Below are positions 1-10,687 of a stretch of 64,000 bases of DNA, in pieces; position 1 is the stretch's first letter; each line of letters begins with the position of its first letter. The notes under the pieces were generated by a model, which ran no database searches, was not told where the DNA came from, and saw nothing but the letters and a program-made list of their open reading frames with translations. Source of the DNA: Wyeomyia smithii (taxonomy: Eukaryota; Arthropoda; Insecta; Diptera; Culicidae). The translations under genes and the position numbers were made by a program. The stretch covers positions 27,348,358-27,412,357 of the forward strand of contig NC_073696.1 in NCBI RefSeq assembly GCF_029784165.1, given 5' to 3'.

Positions 1-945
1 TACTTCACAAATCTATAAACTTTTTGGCCAGCTACAGCGCGCTCCTCTATCACGGTGTTTGATCCCACAGTCGGGCAGCGGCGCGCCAGTCTACGCTGCT
101 GTTTACGCGCGCTTTGGGGCGTGAATCGTTGTTACAGCCTCAGCGATCATAAGCAGACTGCTGAAGATGAACTTAATCAACGGTAATTGTGATGATTTTT
201 CTATTTAAACTTATTAAACTTTCTTTGATTGCTCCATTTGCGTACACATTGACCGATGTGTTGCGTCATGCCGAAGCGGGAGTGAAACCCTGTCCGGTAC
301 GAGAGAGATCAACAAACGCGTACGGCACGGCACTCGGGGAAGGGGAATTTGTACGGATGGCGGTGAAACTCAATTTAACTGCGTTCATTTCTGGTTTTAA
401 ATCGAAATAGTTTGCTTGGAGCATTACGAGGCAAGTTTTTTTTTCGTCTGTGAAAATAGAACCCCATTTACTGACGTTATTGATTGACTTTATTGTACTT
501 GGAGTTGTAGAAAATAAAACGCCATTCTTTGCAAGGTGATTGAGTCGTTTGACTGAGGTGGAACTTCAAAAGAAACTAATATAAACATATTGACACTGGA
601 ATAAGTGGTCCAACTAATGGCGACCGTTAATGGGAAAATTGATTGAGTCGGAAATTTAGCTTGACAGTTATCGGAGCGTCTAGCCGCTGTGGAGCCTAGG
701 TTCGGATGTTTACGCTTTCAGCCTAGATAAGCCTAATAGATTCGTGATTCCTGTTGTTTTCAGAACTATCGAGAGGGTTACTCAATTATCTAAATTGAAG
801 CTTGGTGCTTTTTCATCGAACATGTTTAGAATGAGTAATTGCAGTTGGGGCGTTGAAAACAAATCGTTTAGAACTTTAGGTTAAACAATGCATTCGACAT
901 AAAATTATCCAAAACTATTAAACCAACTATAATTTCTATTAGGTC
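1..945. other. Unassigned DNA
   Basis: No gene, RNA or repeat is recognised. The first 130 bases are GC-rich with several GCGC runs, after which the sequence becomes AT-rich. A 73-codon frame at 189-410 has no familiar motif and is treated as chance. Confidence 0.4.
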
Positions 946-1215
946 TGTTGCAACCCATACAGAAAATTTGAGAGATCTATATAGAAGAAGAGGAGGTCGA
1001 AGATAGTTACTTTGTGCTACGTAATTAATGGCTGTTTCCTAATTCTGATTGATGAAATGAATAAATAAATAATTGATTCATAAATTAAAAAAAATAAAGA
1101 TATAAAAACTTAGATAAAAATGTTTAAAGACAATTAATAATATTCAAATTAAAAAAAATATTTGAAAAAAAAAAAACAAACAAAAATGGACTAAAAATAA
1201 AATTTTTGAATACGA
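946..1215 (+). repeat. Diverged relic of the module inside the 13.8-19.8 kb duplication
   Basis: The order of words here (CCATA, AGATCTATA, AGAAG, GAGG, TGCTACGTAATT, then AT-rich sequence ending GGACTAAAA) matches 14353-14920 by eye. It lacks the SINE and the mariner element found there. It therefore represents an older, empty version of the same element body. The family is not named. Confidence 0.6.
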
Positions 1216-2030
1216 GATGACGAATTCTTTCCTGATTTCCATGACGCCAAGTAACAGCAATTTGAACTCTAACGCCATTTTGAAAAACTGTGTCCGATGC
1301 AATTTAGAAGCTCATAAATCTATCTATATAAAAGGGGAAGTGCATTTAAACGATTTACCATTACCTCGTAACAACTAGACCTGTCTCTATCAAACGTGGC
1401 ACAGGTGTTTGTTGACATAAAAAATGGTTTTAGGGTATATTACAAAAGTTCATATCCATGGACAATGTAATTTCAAATCCCCAAAGAAAAAAATGGTAAA
1501 GGTAAATAAAAAGTTACGAAGTGAATGAGCTGCTAATTTCCCAAAGCAGCGGTTCAAAATAAAAAAAAACTTGAGAAGTTGTTTGTCTGCAAACGGCCGC
1601 CGCTTCCGACGACGGGTCGGCAGCCGACATGGACAGCTGAAACATCGCCCTCGATTATGCGTATTTATTGCATGAATTTAGAAAAAATGTATGGCCCTGG
1701 CCCAACCTGTGTTATGTCTATTGTTTATTATTTAGTGACGCCTCCTATTGTTTTGTACTCGCGTACGTCAAAACTAATAAAATTATCAAAGCAGTCAAAT
1801 TGTCAACAATACTAAATCTCTCCAAACATGTGCCATATGATAACAAGCCAAATTTTCTCTTTTTTTTTATTAATACAAGCGAAATCTGTCTGCCCTTAAT
1901 AATAAGATTTATTGATAAAAGAATTTACTCTTAATCAAACAATTTTATTTGTACGGGTAGATTAATTCATTGAAAAACGTGGAATTGTGTCTTGTTTACT
2001 TATGTTTACATGTTTTCACATGTTTAGCGA
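1216..2030. other. Unassigned, probably transposon-derived
   Basis: The stretch around 1316-1420 (TATATAAAAGGGGAAGTG, then a GGCACAGGTGTTTG phrase) resembles end sequences often seen in insect transposons. No TIR or coding domain is visible. Overlapping short frames at 1579-1934 show no domain. Confidence 0.3.
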
Positions 2031-4265
2031 GAAATGTCAAAAATTTCAAATATTCCAAAAATATCAAAAATGTTGTATGAGTTATAAACGTCAAGCATGT
2101 TATGAAAGTCATAAATGTCGTAAATGTAATAAATGTCATAAATGTAATAAATGTCAAAAGGTCATAAATGTCATAAATATCATAAAAATCATGATTGTAA
2201 TAAATGTCATAAATGTCATAAATGTCATAAATGCCATAAATGCCATAAATGTCATAAATGTCATAAATGCCATAAATGTCACAAATGTCATAAATGTCAT
2301 AAATGTCATAAATGTCATAAATGTCATAAATGTCATAAATGTCATAAATGTCATAAAAGTCATAAATGTCAGAAATGTCATAAATGTCATAAATAACATA
2401 AATGTCATAAATGTCATAAATGTCATAAATGTCATAAATGTCATAAATGTCATAAATGTCATAAATGTCGTAAATTTCATAAATGTCGTAAATGTCATAA
2501 ATGTCATAAATGTTATAAATGTCATAAATGTCATAAATGTCATAAATGTCATAAATGTCATAAATGTCATAAATGTCATAAATGTCATAAATGTCATAAA
2601 TGTCATAAATGTCATAAATTTCATAAATGTCATAAATTTCATAAATGTCATAAATGTCATAAATGTCATAAATGTCATAAATGTCATAAATGTCATAAAT
2701 GTCATAAATGTCATAAATGTCATAAATGTCATAAATGTCATAAATGTCATAAATGTCATAAATGTCATAAATGTCATAAATGTCATAAATGTCATAAATG
2801 TCATAAATGTCATAAATGTCATAAATGTCATAAATGTCATTAATGTCATTAATGTCATTAATGTCATTAATGTCATAAATGTCATAAATGTCATAAATGT
2901 CTTAAATGTCAAAAATGTCATAATTGTCATAAAAATCATAAATGTCATAAATGTCAGAAATATCATAGAGGTCAAAAAGGTCATTATTGTCAAAAATGTC
3001 AAAAGAGGCAAAAATGTCGTATGTGACAAAAATGTTAAGTCAATAAATTTGCAAATGTCAAAAATATCGAAAGTAAAAAAATGTCAAAATTATGAAAGTC
3101 AAAAATGTCATTAATGTCATAAATGCCATGAATTTCACAAATGTCAAAACTTTCATGTCATAAATGTCAAGAATTTAAAAAATGTTAAAATGTCCAAAAA
3201 TACCAAAAATGTCGTAAATGTAATAAAGGTCATAAATGTCAAAAATGGTAAAAGTGGCAAATATGTGCAAAATGTTTAAAAATGTTGAAAATATCAAGTC
3301 AAAAATGTCATTGATGTCATAAAGGCCATGAATTTCATGAATGTCAAATATTTCATGTCATAAATGTCAAAAATGACCTAAATGTCAAAAATGTAAAAAA
3401 ATTCAAAAATATCAAAATTGTCAAAATTTTCCAAAATGAAAATATGTCAGAAATTGTGAAGAACACCATTAGTGTTAAAGATGTCGAAAATATAAAAAAA
3501 ACATATTTGACAAAATGGCAGAAAAGTCATATCTGTCGTATATGTCAAAAATGTCATAAAAGTCAAGAATTTCAAAATGTTAGAATGTCGAAAATATCAT
3601 AAATATCATAAGAGGCAAAAATGTCGAAAGAGGCATATATGTTTTAAATGACAAAAATATCAAGTCAAGAATTTTAAAAATGTCAAAAATATTAAAAGTC
3701 ATAAAGGTGCTGCCTCACGAAGCACAGTTAAAAAGTTTGCGCTATAACGTTATAGCACGGGATTGTACCATCAAAAGCTATAACATAGAGACTCTGAACT
3801 AATCCGTCATGACGGAATAGTTCATAGCCTACTGTTCAGCGAAAACAAAAAATTCTTTATACATAACTCAGAAACTATTGCAGTGGTGTATTAGCGTCCG
3901 TGTGGCGGCACCTTAAATGTCAAAATATCAATGTCATTGACATTCATGTCATAAATGCCATGAATGTCATAAATTACAAAAATTTCATGTCAAAAATGTC
4001 AAAAATTCCAAAAATATCAAAAATATTAAAATGTCAAAAATGTCAAAAATGTCATAAATGTCAAAAATGTCAAAAATGTCAAAAATGACAAAAACGTCAA
4101 AATTATCAAAAATGTCAAAATTGTCAAAAATTCCAAAAATCTCTAAAAAGGCAAATATGTCAAAAACTGTGAAAAAGTCGAAAACACCATTAATGTCAAA
4201 AATGTCGGAAATATCAAAAATGCATATTCGACAAAATCTCAGAAAATGTCAAAAATGTAAAAAGA
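2031..4265. repeat. 9-bp minisatellite array (GTCATAAAT)n with degenerate edges
   Basis: The core at about 2116-2930 is a near-perfect tandem of the 9-mer GTCATAAAT. The edges (2031-2115, 2930-3701, 3917-4265) are degenerate and dominated by the AAAAATGTC variant. Because 9 is divisible by 3, two forward frames and two reverse frames stay open, giving artefactual frames such as a Val-Ile-Asn repeat (1987-3114, +) and a Met-Thr-Phe repeat (2154-3029, -). The array is interrupted at 3705-3913 by a MITE. A smaller degenerate array of the same word occurs at 29957-30360. Confidence 0.95.
3705..3913. mobile_element. 209-bp MITE, TAA target duplication (Harbinger-like)
   Basis: The left end reads AGGTGCTGCCTCACG and the reverse complement of the right end reads AGGTGCCGCCACACG, an imperfect TIR of about 15 bp. 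TAA flanks both ends (3702-3704 and 3914-3916). Removing the element and one TAA restores GTCATAAATGTC, exactly the host minisatellite word, so the borders are well fixed. A TWA 3-bp target is typical of PIF/Harbinger elements; assignment to that superfamily is inferred. There is no coding capacity. Confidence 0.85.
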
Positions 4266-4470
4266 GTAAATTTACTCAAAATTGGGTAGCTGGTGCTTGG
4301 GTGTTTTTTTTTTTGTTATTTTTTTTTGCAATTAAAAGCAAAACAGCAAACCAAGCAAATCGCCTGAAAAAAGGAGGAAATAGAAATGTTTGCAGTTAGT
4401 TGTTATCGGTAGGTAATTCATAATTTGAAATCATTGACTGAAACTAATGCCAATTTTTCCTTTTCACCAG

Positions 4471-4532
4471 GACTCGTTGGTTGGATATACGGCGAATAAA
4501 TTCAAAGATCTCCCGTGTCCCGGCGAACAAAG
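4471..4532 (+). other. Candidate 62-nt internal exon (weak)
   Basis: A CTAAT branch-point-like word (4444-4448), a pyrimidine run and CACCAG precede 4471; AAAG/GTAAAT follows at 4532/4533. The enclosed 62 bases are richer in GC than the flanks. They are open in two frames, one reading DSLVGYTANKFKDLPCPGEQ. No family is recognised, and no partner exon is visible because surrounding DNA is repetitive. It could be a coding mini-exon, a UTR exon or chance. Confidence 0.25.
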
Positions 4533-6508
4533 GTAAATTTCTTGAAATAAGCCTCTTTTAAAATAAAATTCATTAAAAATGCAAAATATAATAATATCGA
4601 GTCACTAATGAATTTTTTTTCCGAAATTCCCTCATTGAAGCTTAAAGTACTCATTTTTGAGTCGAAAATGAGTAACTTTACGCATCGCGCATCAGGTATA
4701 ATATGGGTAATATTTACTCAATTTTTGTAACATTCGGTGGTACTTAAATGAGTAAAACAACTTCTACTCCATTTTGAGTACATACGGTTTTGGCGAAACT
4801 GATTAGGTTTTGACTCAGTTTTGGGTTATCCAGAGTGAGCATGTAGTGTAAAATATCTTTAAAATGTCAAAATGTGAAGTAGGAATCAATAAAAATTTTG
4901 GGTTGTATTATTACCAGAAGAGTTGTATGCAAAGTCAACGGCAAGGTTTTTTTCACACAACGGCAAGGTTGATGTAGAACCTCATAAGGTTGTTTGTTAC
5001 ATCACTTGCATTGCATTAATACCAATGACTTTTAACTAACACTAATAAAATAATTATCTGGAAATAGTGTGATGTTACGGAAGAGATTTGAAACGGCAAC
5101 TGGAGTCGATTGACTGTAATTTTGAAATTGAAGATGTTGTAATTCGATTTCCTAAAAGGCTAGTGATATTCATAGGCCTTTATTACCAATCCCAGTTCCC
5201 ATTTTGAAACTTTTCAGGGGCACATAATTTTCAGAGAGCTATTTTATTAGTGTTGAAGAAAAGTTATTAACGTTGATATGTCATAGCCTACCACACAAAA
5301 TATGACGGCCGACAGATTTTGATTGTCAACATCGCCGATTGTATGTTGCCAAAATACGGCGGCGCTGATACTGCTATATACCAGCCGCTGCTGCTACCCG
5401 TTGCTTTTTAGTAAGGACCATCATTGTGGCTATCCACAAGTAAACTGATTGTTTTAAGCAGAAATAGGCTCTTATATAACCCAAAAAGTGCATTCCTGGT
5501 TTACAATGTATGTAATTCTATCGACCATGCTAGGAAAAGCAAGCATAAGCGAGCAATAGTAGGTCAAAATCTGTCTTTCAACAAGACTTGACAATTTTCA
5601 CTGATACAATAGTTAGGATAATCAATTTACAATCTACAAATCTACCTGCTGGAGGACGTTAATTTAGTTTCGATCCATATTTGCGACACGCTTTAGAACG
5701 TTCACTTTAGGAGTGAAACTTCAACCTTTTCTCGGCAGAGAGGGCCAAATTCGAATGGAGGTTAAATCAAAGTGTGTGCCTTCTCAAAACGTCGACGACA
5801 ATCGAAACTCGAACCTACGTTGCGACGGTAGCTGTCCAAAGGGGATTTAGTTCGAAAATCAATTTATAATACCCCCTTGAGAGCTCTGCGATCGGTTATG
5901 ATTTGCCCCCAACTTGTCAGCATCACCATCCATAACCTACACCGTGGGAAAGCTGCTGGCTTGTATGTCTTTAGAGACCCCAACCAGAGGGGTAGCACCG
6001 CATCGCGTCACCGTCACACGCGGTGACCATGGTGATGTGATCAAACCCATTTAGAGTATCCAAATCATATTCTAATAACCACTCCACTCGACTCAACGAG
6101 GTTGGATCGCTTCACTTTTGCGATGGCCAGACACAGATCGATTGCCGTTTCTCACGTACGTATATATTGACTGAGCCTAGTGCGCCTGGCGTGTGATTCA
6201 TCACCATCTGCACTTTAATCTTTGTTTGGATTCGTTTGAGTTGTTGACTGGAACCGCGAGATAGCGGGTTCGTAACGAGCCGCAAAGGAAAGGATAAATC
6301 GACAGCACAATTGTGAGTCACTGATGTTAGAGTTTCCTAGTGGATGGTGTAATGTTTGTTATGATGTGTTTAAAATCAATATTTTCACTGTTTAATGGTA
6401 AGAAAAAAGCGTGATACTTCTTTTTCAGTGAGAAGGAACAGAGGAAGAAAAGATACAGTGATAACATCGTAATCACGTCGCATCGGCAAAAACCGCAGCT
6501 CCACGATG
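4533..6508. other. Mostly unassigned DNA
   Basis: 4640-4840 carries several direct and inverted ACTCATTTTTGAGT-type words (for example near 4651 and 4668), suggesting a decayed MITE; no clear ends were found. 5280-5420 is a moderately GC-rich patch. No gene or RNA is recognised. Confidence 0.4.
4918..5020 (+). repeat. Dispersed repeat, copy 1
   Basis: It shares AGAGTTG(T/C)ATGCAAAG, GGTTGA(T/C)GTAGAAC, GTTGTTTGTTA-like and CACTTGCATT words in the same order with 25167-25262. Copy 1 has an internal duplication of AACGGCAAGGTT. The family is unknown. Confidence 0.65.
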
Positions 6509-6959
6509 CACTGTGGTCCAGAAATGAAAAAAGGTGGTCAAAAGTCATTTCCTCGTAAACGTTACATTATAGAGCAATACTGTCTTCGGGAAAGTTTTAG
6601 AGTAAAAAAGACCCTTCTTTGGACATTAACAGATCCGTGACAAACAATTTTTTTTTAAACATCATTGAACATAATCAGGTAGCTCAGTAAGATTGAGAAA
6701 TAGCTGCCTAGTGTCTTCAGCAAAGTTTTTTGTTATGTTATTTTGGAAAACTTTGCCAAAGACGGCGATGAAAAATATTGATTTTTAGAAAAAAATTTCT
6801 TTTTATCTCACTTGTAGGGGAATTAATCACGGATCTGTTAATGTCCAAAGAAGGGTCTTTTTTTACTCTAAAACTTTCCCGAAGACAGTATTGATCTATA
6901 ATGTAACGTTTACGAGAAAATGACTTTTGACCACCTTTTTTCATTTCTGGACCACAGTG
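6509..6959. mobile_element. Foldback MITE with ~130-bp inverted arms, Transib-like ends
   Basis: The left arm (6509-6640) and right arm (about 6829-6959) are near-identical inverted copies around a ~190-bp spacer. The ends read CACTGTGGTCCAGAAATG. CGATG occurs immediately outside both ends (6504-6508 and 6960-6964), a 5-bp target duplication. Known Transib elements make 5-bp duplications and start CACWATGG; this end differs at one of eight positions. Transib membership is inferred, while the foldback structure is directly visible. There is no coding capacity. Confidence 0.8.
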
Positions 6960-6964
6960 CGATG

Positions 6965-9756
6965 GAGCGCCGGGAAGCGAAATTCAAATTTGCTGAAATT
7001 CGCTATCTTACCCGGCTACACACTCGGCGCACTGGAAAGAGATAAGGTTCAATTCACCCAATTTGATTAGAGTACCCTATTTGTGTTGCAAATTCCTCCA
7101 GTCTGATCGTGATAGAGTGACGGAAATGTCTCTTCAGAGCGGTTACTAAGAAACAATTTCAATATCCATAGCCGTGCGCAGGTTTTTTGTTTAGCGCGGC
7201 GAAGAGAGGTTCAATACCAATGGATCATAGTTCAACGCCTCCAGTACCCCTAGGATGAGCGAGCGCTAGCACAAAACAAAAACTCTTCTCTAGGGAAGAC
7301 ATTAGCATTTTGTGGTCCGCAACTCACGTCGCTTTTTCTAGAACTCCGGCAAACTCAAATTATTCGTGGTAAAATATAACGCAAAACGTGACCAACTAAT
7401 TGCGCTTGAGAAATGAAGCAAGAACCGCAACTGCAAACGCGTTCGTTTGGGAAGATGAACTTTGCAGCGCGAAGACACCGGCTGGCTGAGACACGACTTT
7501 GACACTTGCGTTGCGGTTTATTCAGGACACAAAAAGCTGCCTCCTTTGTTGGCGGTTTTCCCGCTAATTGACACTCGATTATCGATTCTTCGTGACGTCT
7601 CAATGCGATGCAAGTCGTTTGCAAACAAATGAAGCGCACGAACAGAACCTATTCTAGTTTCGTAATTTGAATCGTAAACTCATTTCGTTGATTGGCGAAA
7701 AAAAAAAACATGATTTGGAACACGACGGATTGGCAAATCGATGGACCATTTATGCTGCTTCTGATCAAATTGAAGCCAAAAATCAGCAAAGTAGGAAGAC
7801 GTGAAAAATAAATGCCCCCAAATTAGCGGTATAAGACAGCTGCGCTCAGCTCAGGGTTGCCTGTTTTTTTAGAGACACAATACTACTGTTGAATTAAGGA
7901 TCACTGAGATGAGGTCGTCTCTGATCGATTTTAATGATTGTAATGGCTAAAAACATTTCGCCGTGTGCCAATCAATCAACATTGATGAGATTCCGCACTT
8001 TTGTTTGGTTCGATTCATTGTTTCAGCACTCGTTTCAATCCGGCTAAATCCGAAGGACGGTCGAATTATTATCTGTACCACAAAACGGCCACTGCTGTTA
8101 AAGCAGATGGTAAATGAGAATGGTGGGGAAAAAATACAGCAGATGGTTCGTCCGTCAATGCAGCGCCAACTGGTTTTTGGCGTACAAAGGACCGGCTGAA
8201 TATTTCGTGAGTATTAAAAATAATTACACCGAAAGAGTGCCACCGGAAACAAAACGTATCATTTTTTCGCCACCATACAATAAATTCACATGCTGAAAAT
8301 ACAATGTTTGTAGTACTTTTAACTGAAACAGTTACGTATTTTAGGAAGCCTGAAAACCAGTGCCAAAATCAGTGAATTCATCGATAGCTTTGATGGAAAA
8401 CTTCCCTCCTTTACTAGGGATAATTAATTTTCCATCAACCTCCCAGCAGCCGCACGGCTGACAGCCTCGACAAGTCTTGATCAAAGTAAACTATGGCTGT
8501 GGCTGTTCGCGTGAGCTACATTCAGAACACTGAAAAAAATGGCTGTGCTATGTGTTAATCCACTGAATCGTTAGAGTAAATAAGAAAAAATGGTTTTGGC
8601 ACCAAAATGAAGTTCTATTGTTTGAATATTGACGCTTTTCAAGCTAAATGATTATTTAGCTAAAAGGCCAGAAGTTGACGTAAAACAAAAGTTCATCTAA
8701 CGCAATCGGTAGACGCCTATGGTGATTTATCGACCTGACCTTTCGACAGCTTCCGGCCACAGTTTTTCCAGACTGACAGCACCGGGAGCCCACTTTGTGT
8801 GATGTCGTGTGGGAATTCAAGATTCCAACGAAATCTGAGGTGCAAAGTTCGCAAAAAAGTGGGAAAATTCAAAGGTCACTTGACCCCACTCAAAACCATT
8901 TCGAAATAATGGGATGTTTTGGGAGAAGGTTTATGATAACGAGACATTCTGTTGACAGCTTTGCTTATGTCAATTAAGAAGCTTCTGGTAATCCCTGTCG
9001 TTGACGTTTTCAATTTGATTTTGGTAATATTAATTAAGACTCGATACCGACGTGTTTCGAACGTTCATTACAGCATCCTCTTTCTAACAATTCTCAAAAG
9101 GTAAAGAATTTAATGATTTTGTATGTCTTTTGATTATTTCGATAATGCTTTGAAATGATTTCATTGGTATTGGAACCAAGAAAAGTTAAAGGAAATTTTT
9201 CTTCATTCAATCAAAACTGTAAGATAAAAAAAGGTAATTTCTAACAAAAAAAATCAGTGAAATTTAAGATATAAAATTAACGTTAATGTTTATAGAAAAA
9301 AAAAGGTCACGAACTAAGCGGCACCCAAAGTTATTCACATAAACCAAACATTTTCTTTTGGATGAATATCTAAACTTTTTTCTGTTTCAATGACATTTTG
9401 ATGAGATTTCGAAATACCATTTGAGTAAAAATTTAGTTGGTATTTAGAGGAAGTTTTCTTACATTTTTGTAGATTTAAAAAAATATTAATTTTCCTTCAT
9501 TTTTACAGCAACTGATTGAAAAAATAGCTCTGCGTCCTCCGAAGTATGAAAAATAGCGATTTTGTGATGGTAACTGTTGGCAGTCTCAGTCTAAATCAAA
9601 CTAAACTACCAATCACTGCCGTTCTTCTCCAGCACAGTCGACAGTAAAGTTTTCAAACGATTTATCTTTGTTAACGATTTGTTGTTGTTTTTGTTAATTT
9701 ACTCGCTTTAGTGCACAACGACACGTCCACCAGCAGTGTAACTCTCAGTAGTCACG
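6965..9756. other. Unassigned DNA
   Basis: No tandem array, TIR pair or coding domain was seen. Short frames (for example 7355-7639 minus and 8795-8977 plus) have no motif. Composition alternates between AT-rich and balanced, as in insect introns. Confidence 0.4.
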
Positions 9757-9791
9757 TATAAAAGACAGCATGCAGGAATTTAGTCGTCATT
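9757..9791 (+). promoter_or_regulatory. Possible core promoter (TATA plus initiator)
   Basis: TATAAAAG at 9757-9764 is followed by TCATT at 9787-9791, putting the initiator A 32 bases from the start of the TATA box, a normal arthropod spacing. No coding sequence is recognised downstream. It could belong to a gene, to a decayed LTR, or be chance. Confidence 0.3.
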
Positions 9792-10116
9792 GTCTATCCA
9801 ATCACTGTAGCAAGAGGATGACTCACTGGAATTGGGATCAACAAGGAGCAGGCAGAGCCGCTGAAAGTCTTAAAATAGTCTCAACGAGGAATCGATCACC
9901 CTGTATAACACAGGAAACCACTGGTGATTGGAGATTACCTTTCACAGCGCTAAGTAGATTTTGGATCTCGCGACTGTGTGAGAATCACCGTCATACCATG
10001 TCCGGACATATTAGTGATTCTGTCCGGATCTGGCATGTTGACTTTCAGCCGTGATAGTAGCGTGTGTTTACTCGTAATATGTGTAGTTTGTGCAGTGTGT
10101 GTGAAGAAATTATAAG

Positions 10117-10242
10117 AGCATGGCAATCTGCAATGACGATAAATTAAACAAACTTGTCGGTGTCACAATTAAAATAAACCAATGACACTTTTTAGCGCCT
10201 CAAATTTATTTAATTGAAGTAGTTATCATTTTTCTGCCACTC
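10117..10242 (+). repeat. Direct repeat A, copy 1
   Basis: It matches 12735-12860 in order: GCCAAT/GGCAAT, CGCAATGACGA, AAATTAAACAAACTT, CCAATG.CACTTT, and AAGTAG.TAT near the end. The two diverged direct copies flank the nested hAT insertion. They could be a local duplication, or remnants of long terminal repeats. Confidence 0.65.
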
Positions 10243-10687
10243 GCCAAACGACGAAGAGATTTATCGTTTTGTTTTCCATTATGAATTCGTCTACTAAACG
10301 CCGCTATTACTGGTTTCTGTCGAAAGACTGGTAAGCGACAGCTAACAAAAATTTTACCTTCATTTCCATTCATAAGACGGTACCATACGGACGACATGGT
10401 CTAGTCGTTGTTAAGAAGGAAAAGGCAAAATCCTGTTCATCTCGTGCCGGGCTTCAATACCCGATTGGTCTAATTCAGCGTTTCTCAACCTGGGGTACGC
10501 GTACCCCTGGGGGTACTCAAGAGCCTTCAGAGGGTACGCGAAAGAAAAATCAGTGATGGCGGACAAAGCAATTTTTCTTTACGATACTTCATTCGCTGTT
10601 CAATCTTGCTTTTGAATCATGACTCTAGCAATCAAACAAACCATAGCACAATTTTAAACCTGTACTTGACTACCACAACATGATCTA

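Noticed and set aside
1987..3114. 375-codon plus-strand frame and 291-codon minus-strand frame
   Set aside because: Both are generated by the 9-bp tandem repeat, whose period is divisible by three; neither has non-repetitive coding sequence.
8114..8200. Exon ending at a GTGAGT donor near 8206
   Set aside because: A donor-like word is present, but no acceptor, conserved peptide or partner exon was found.
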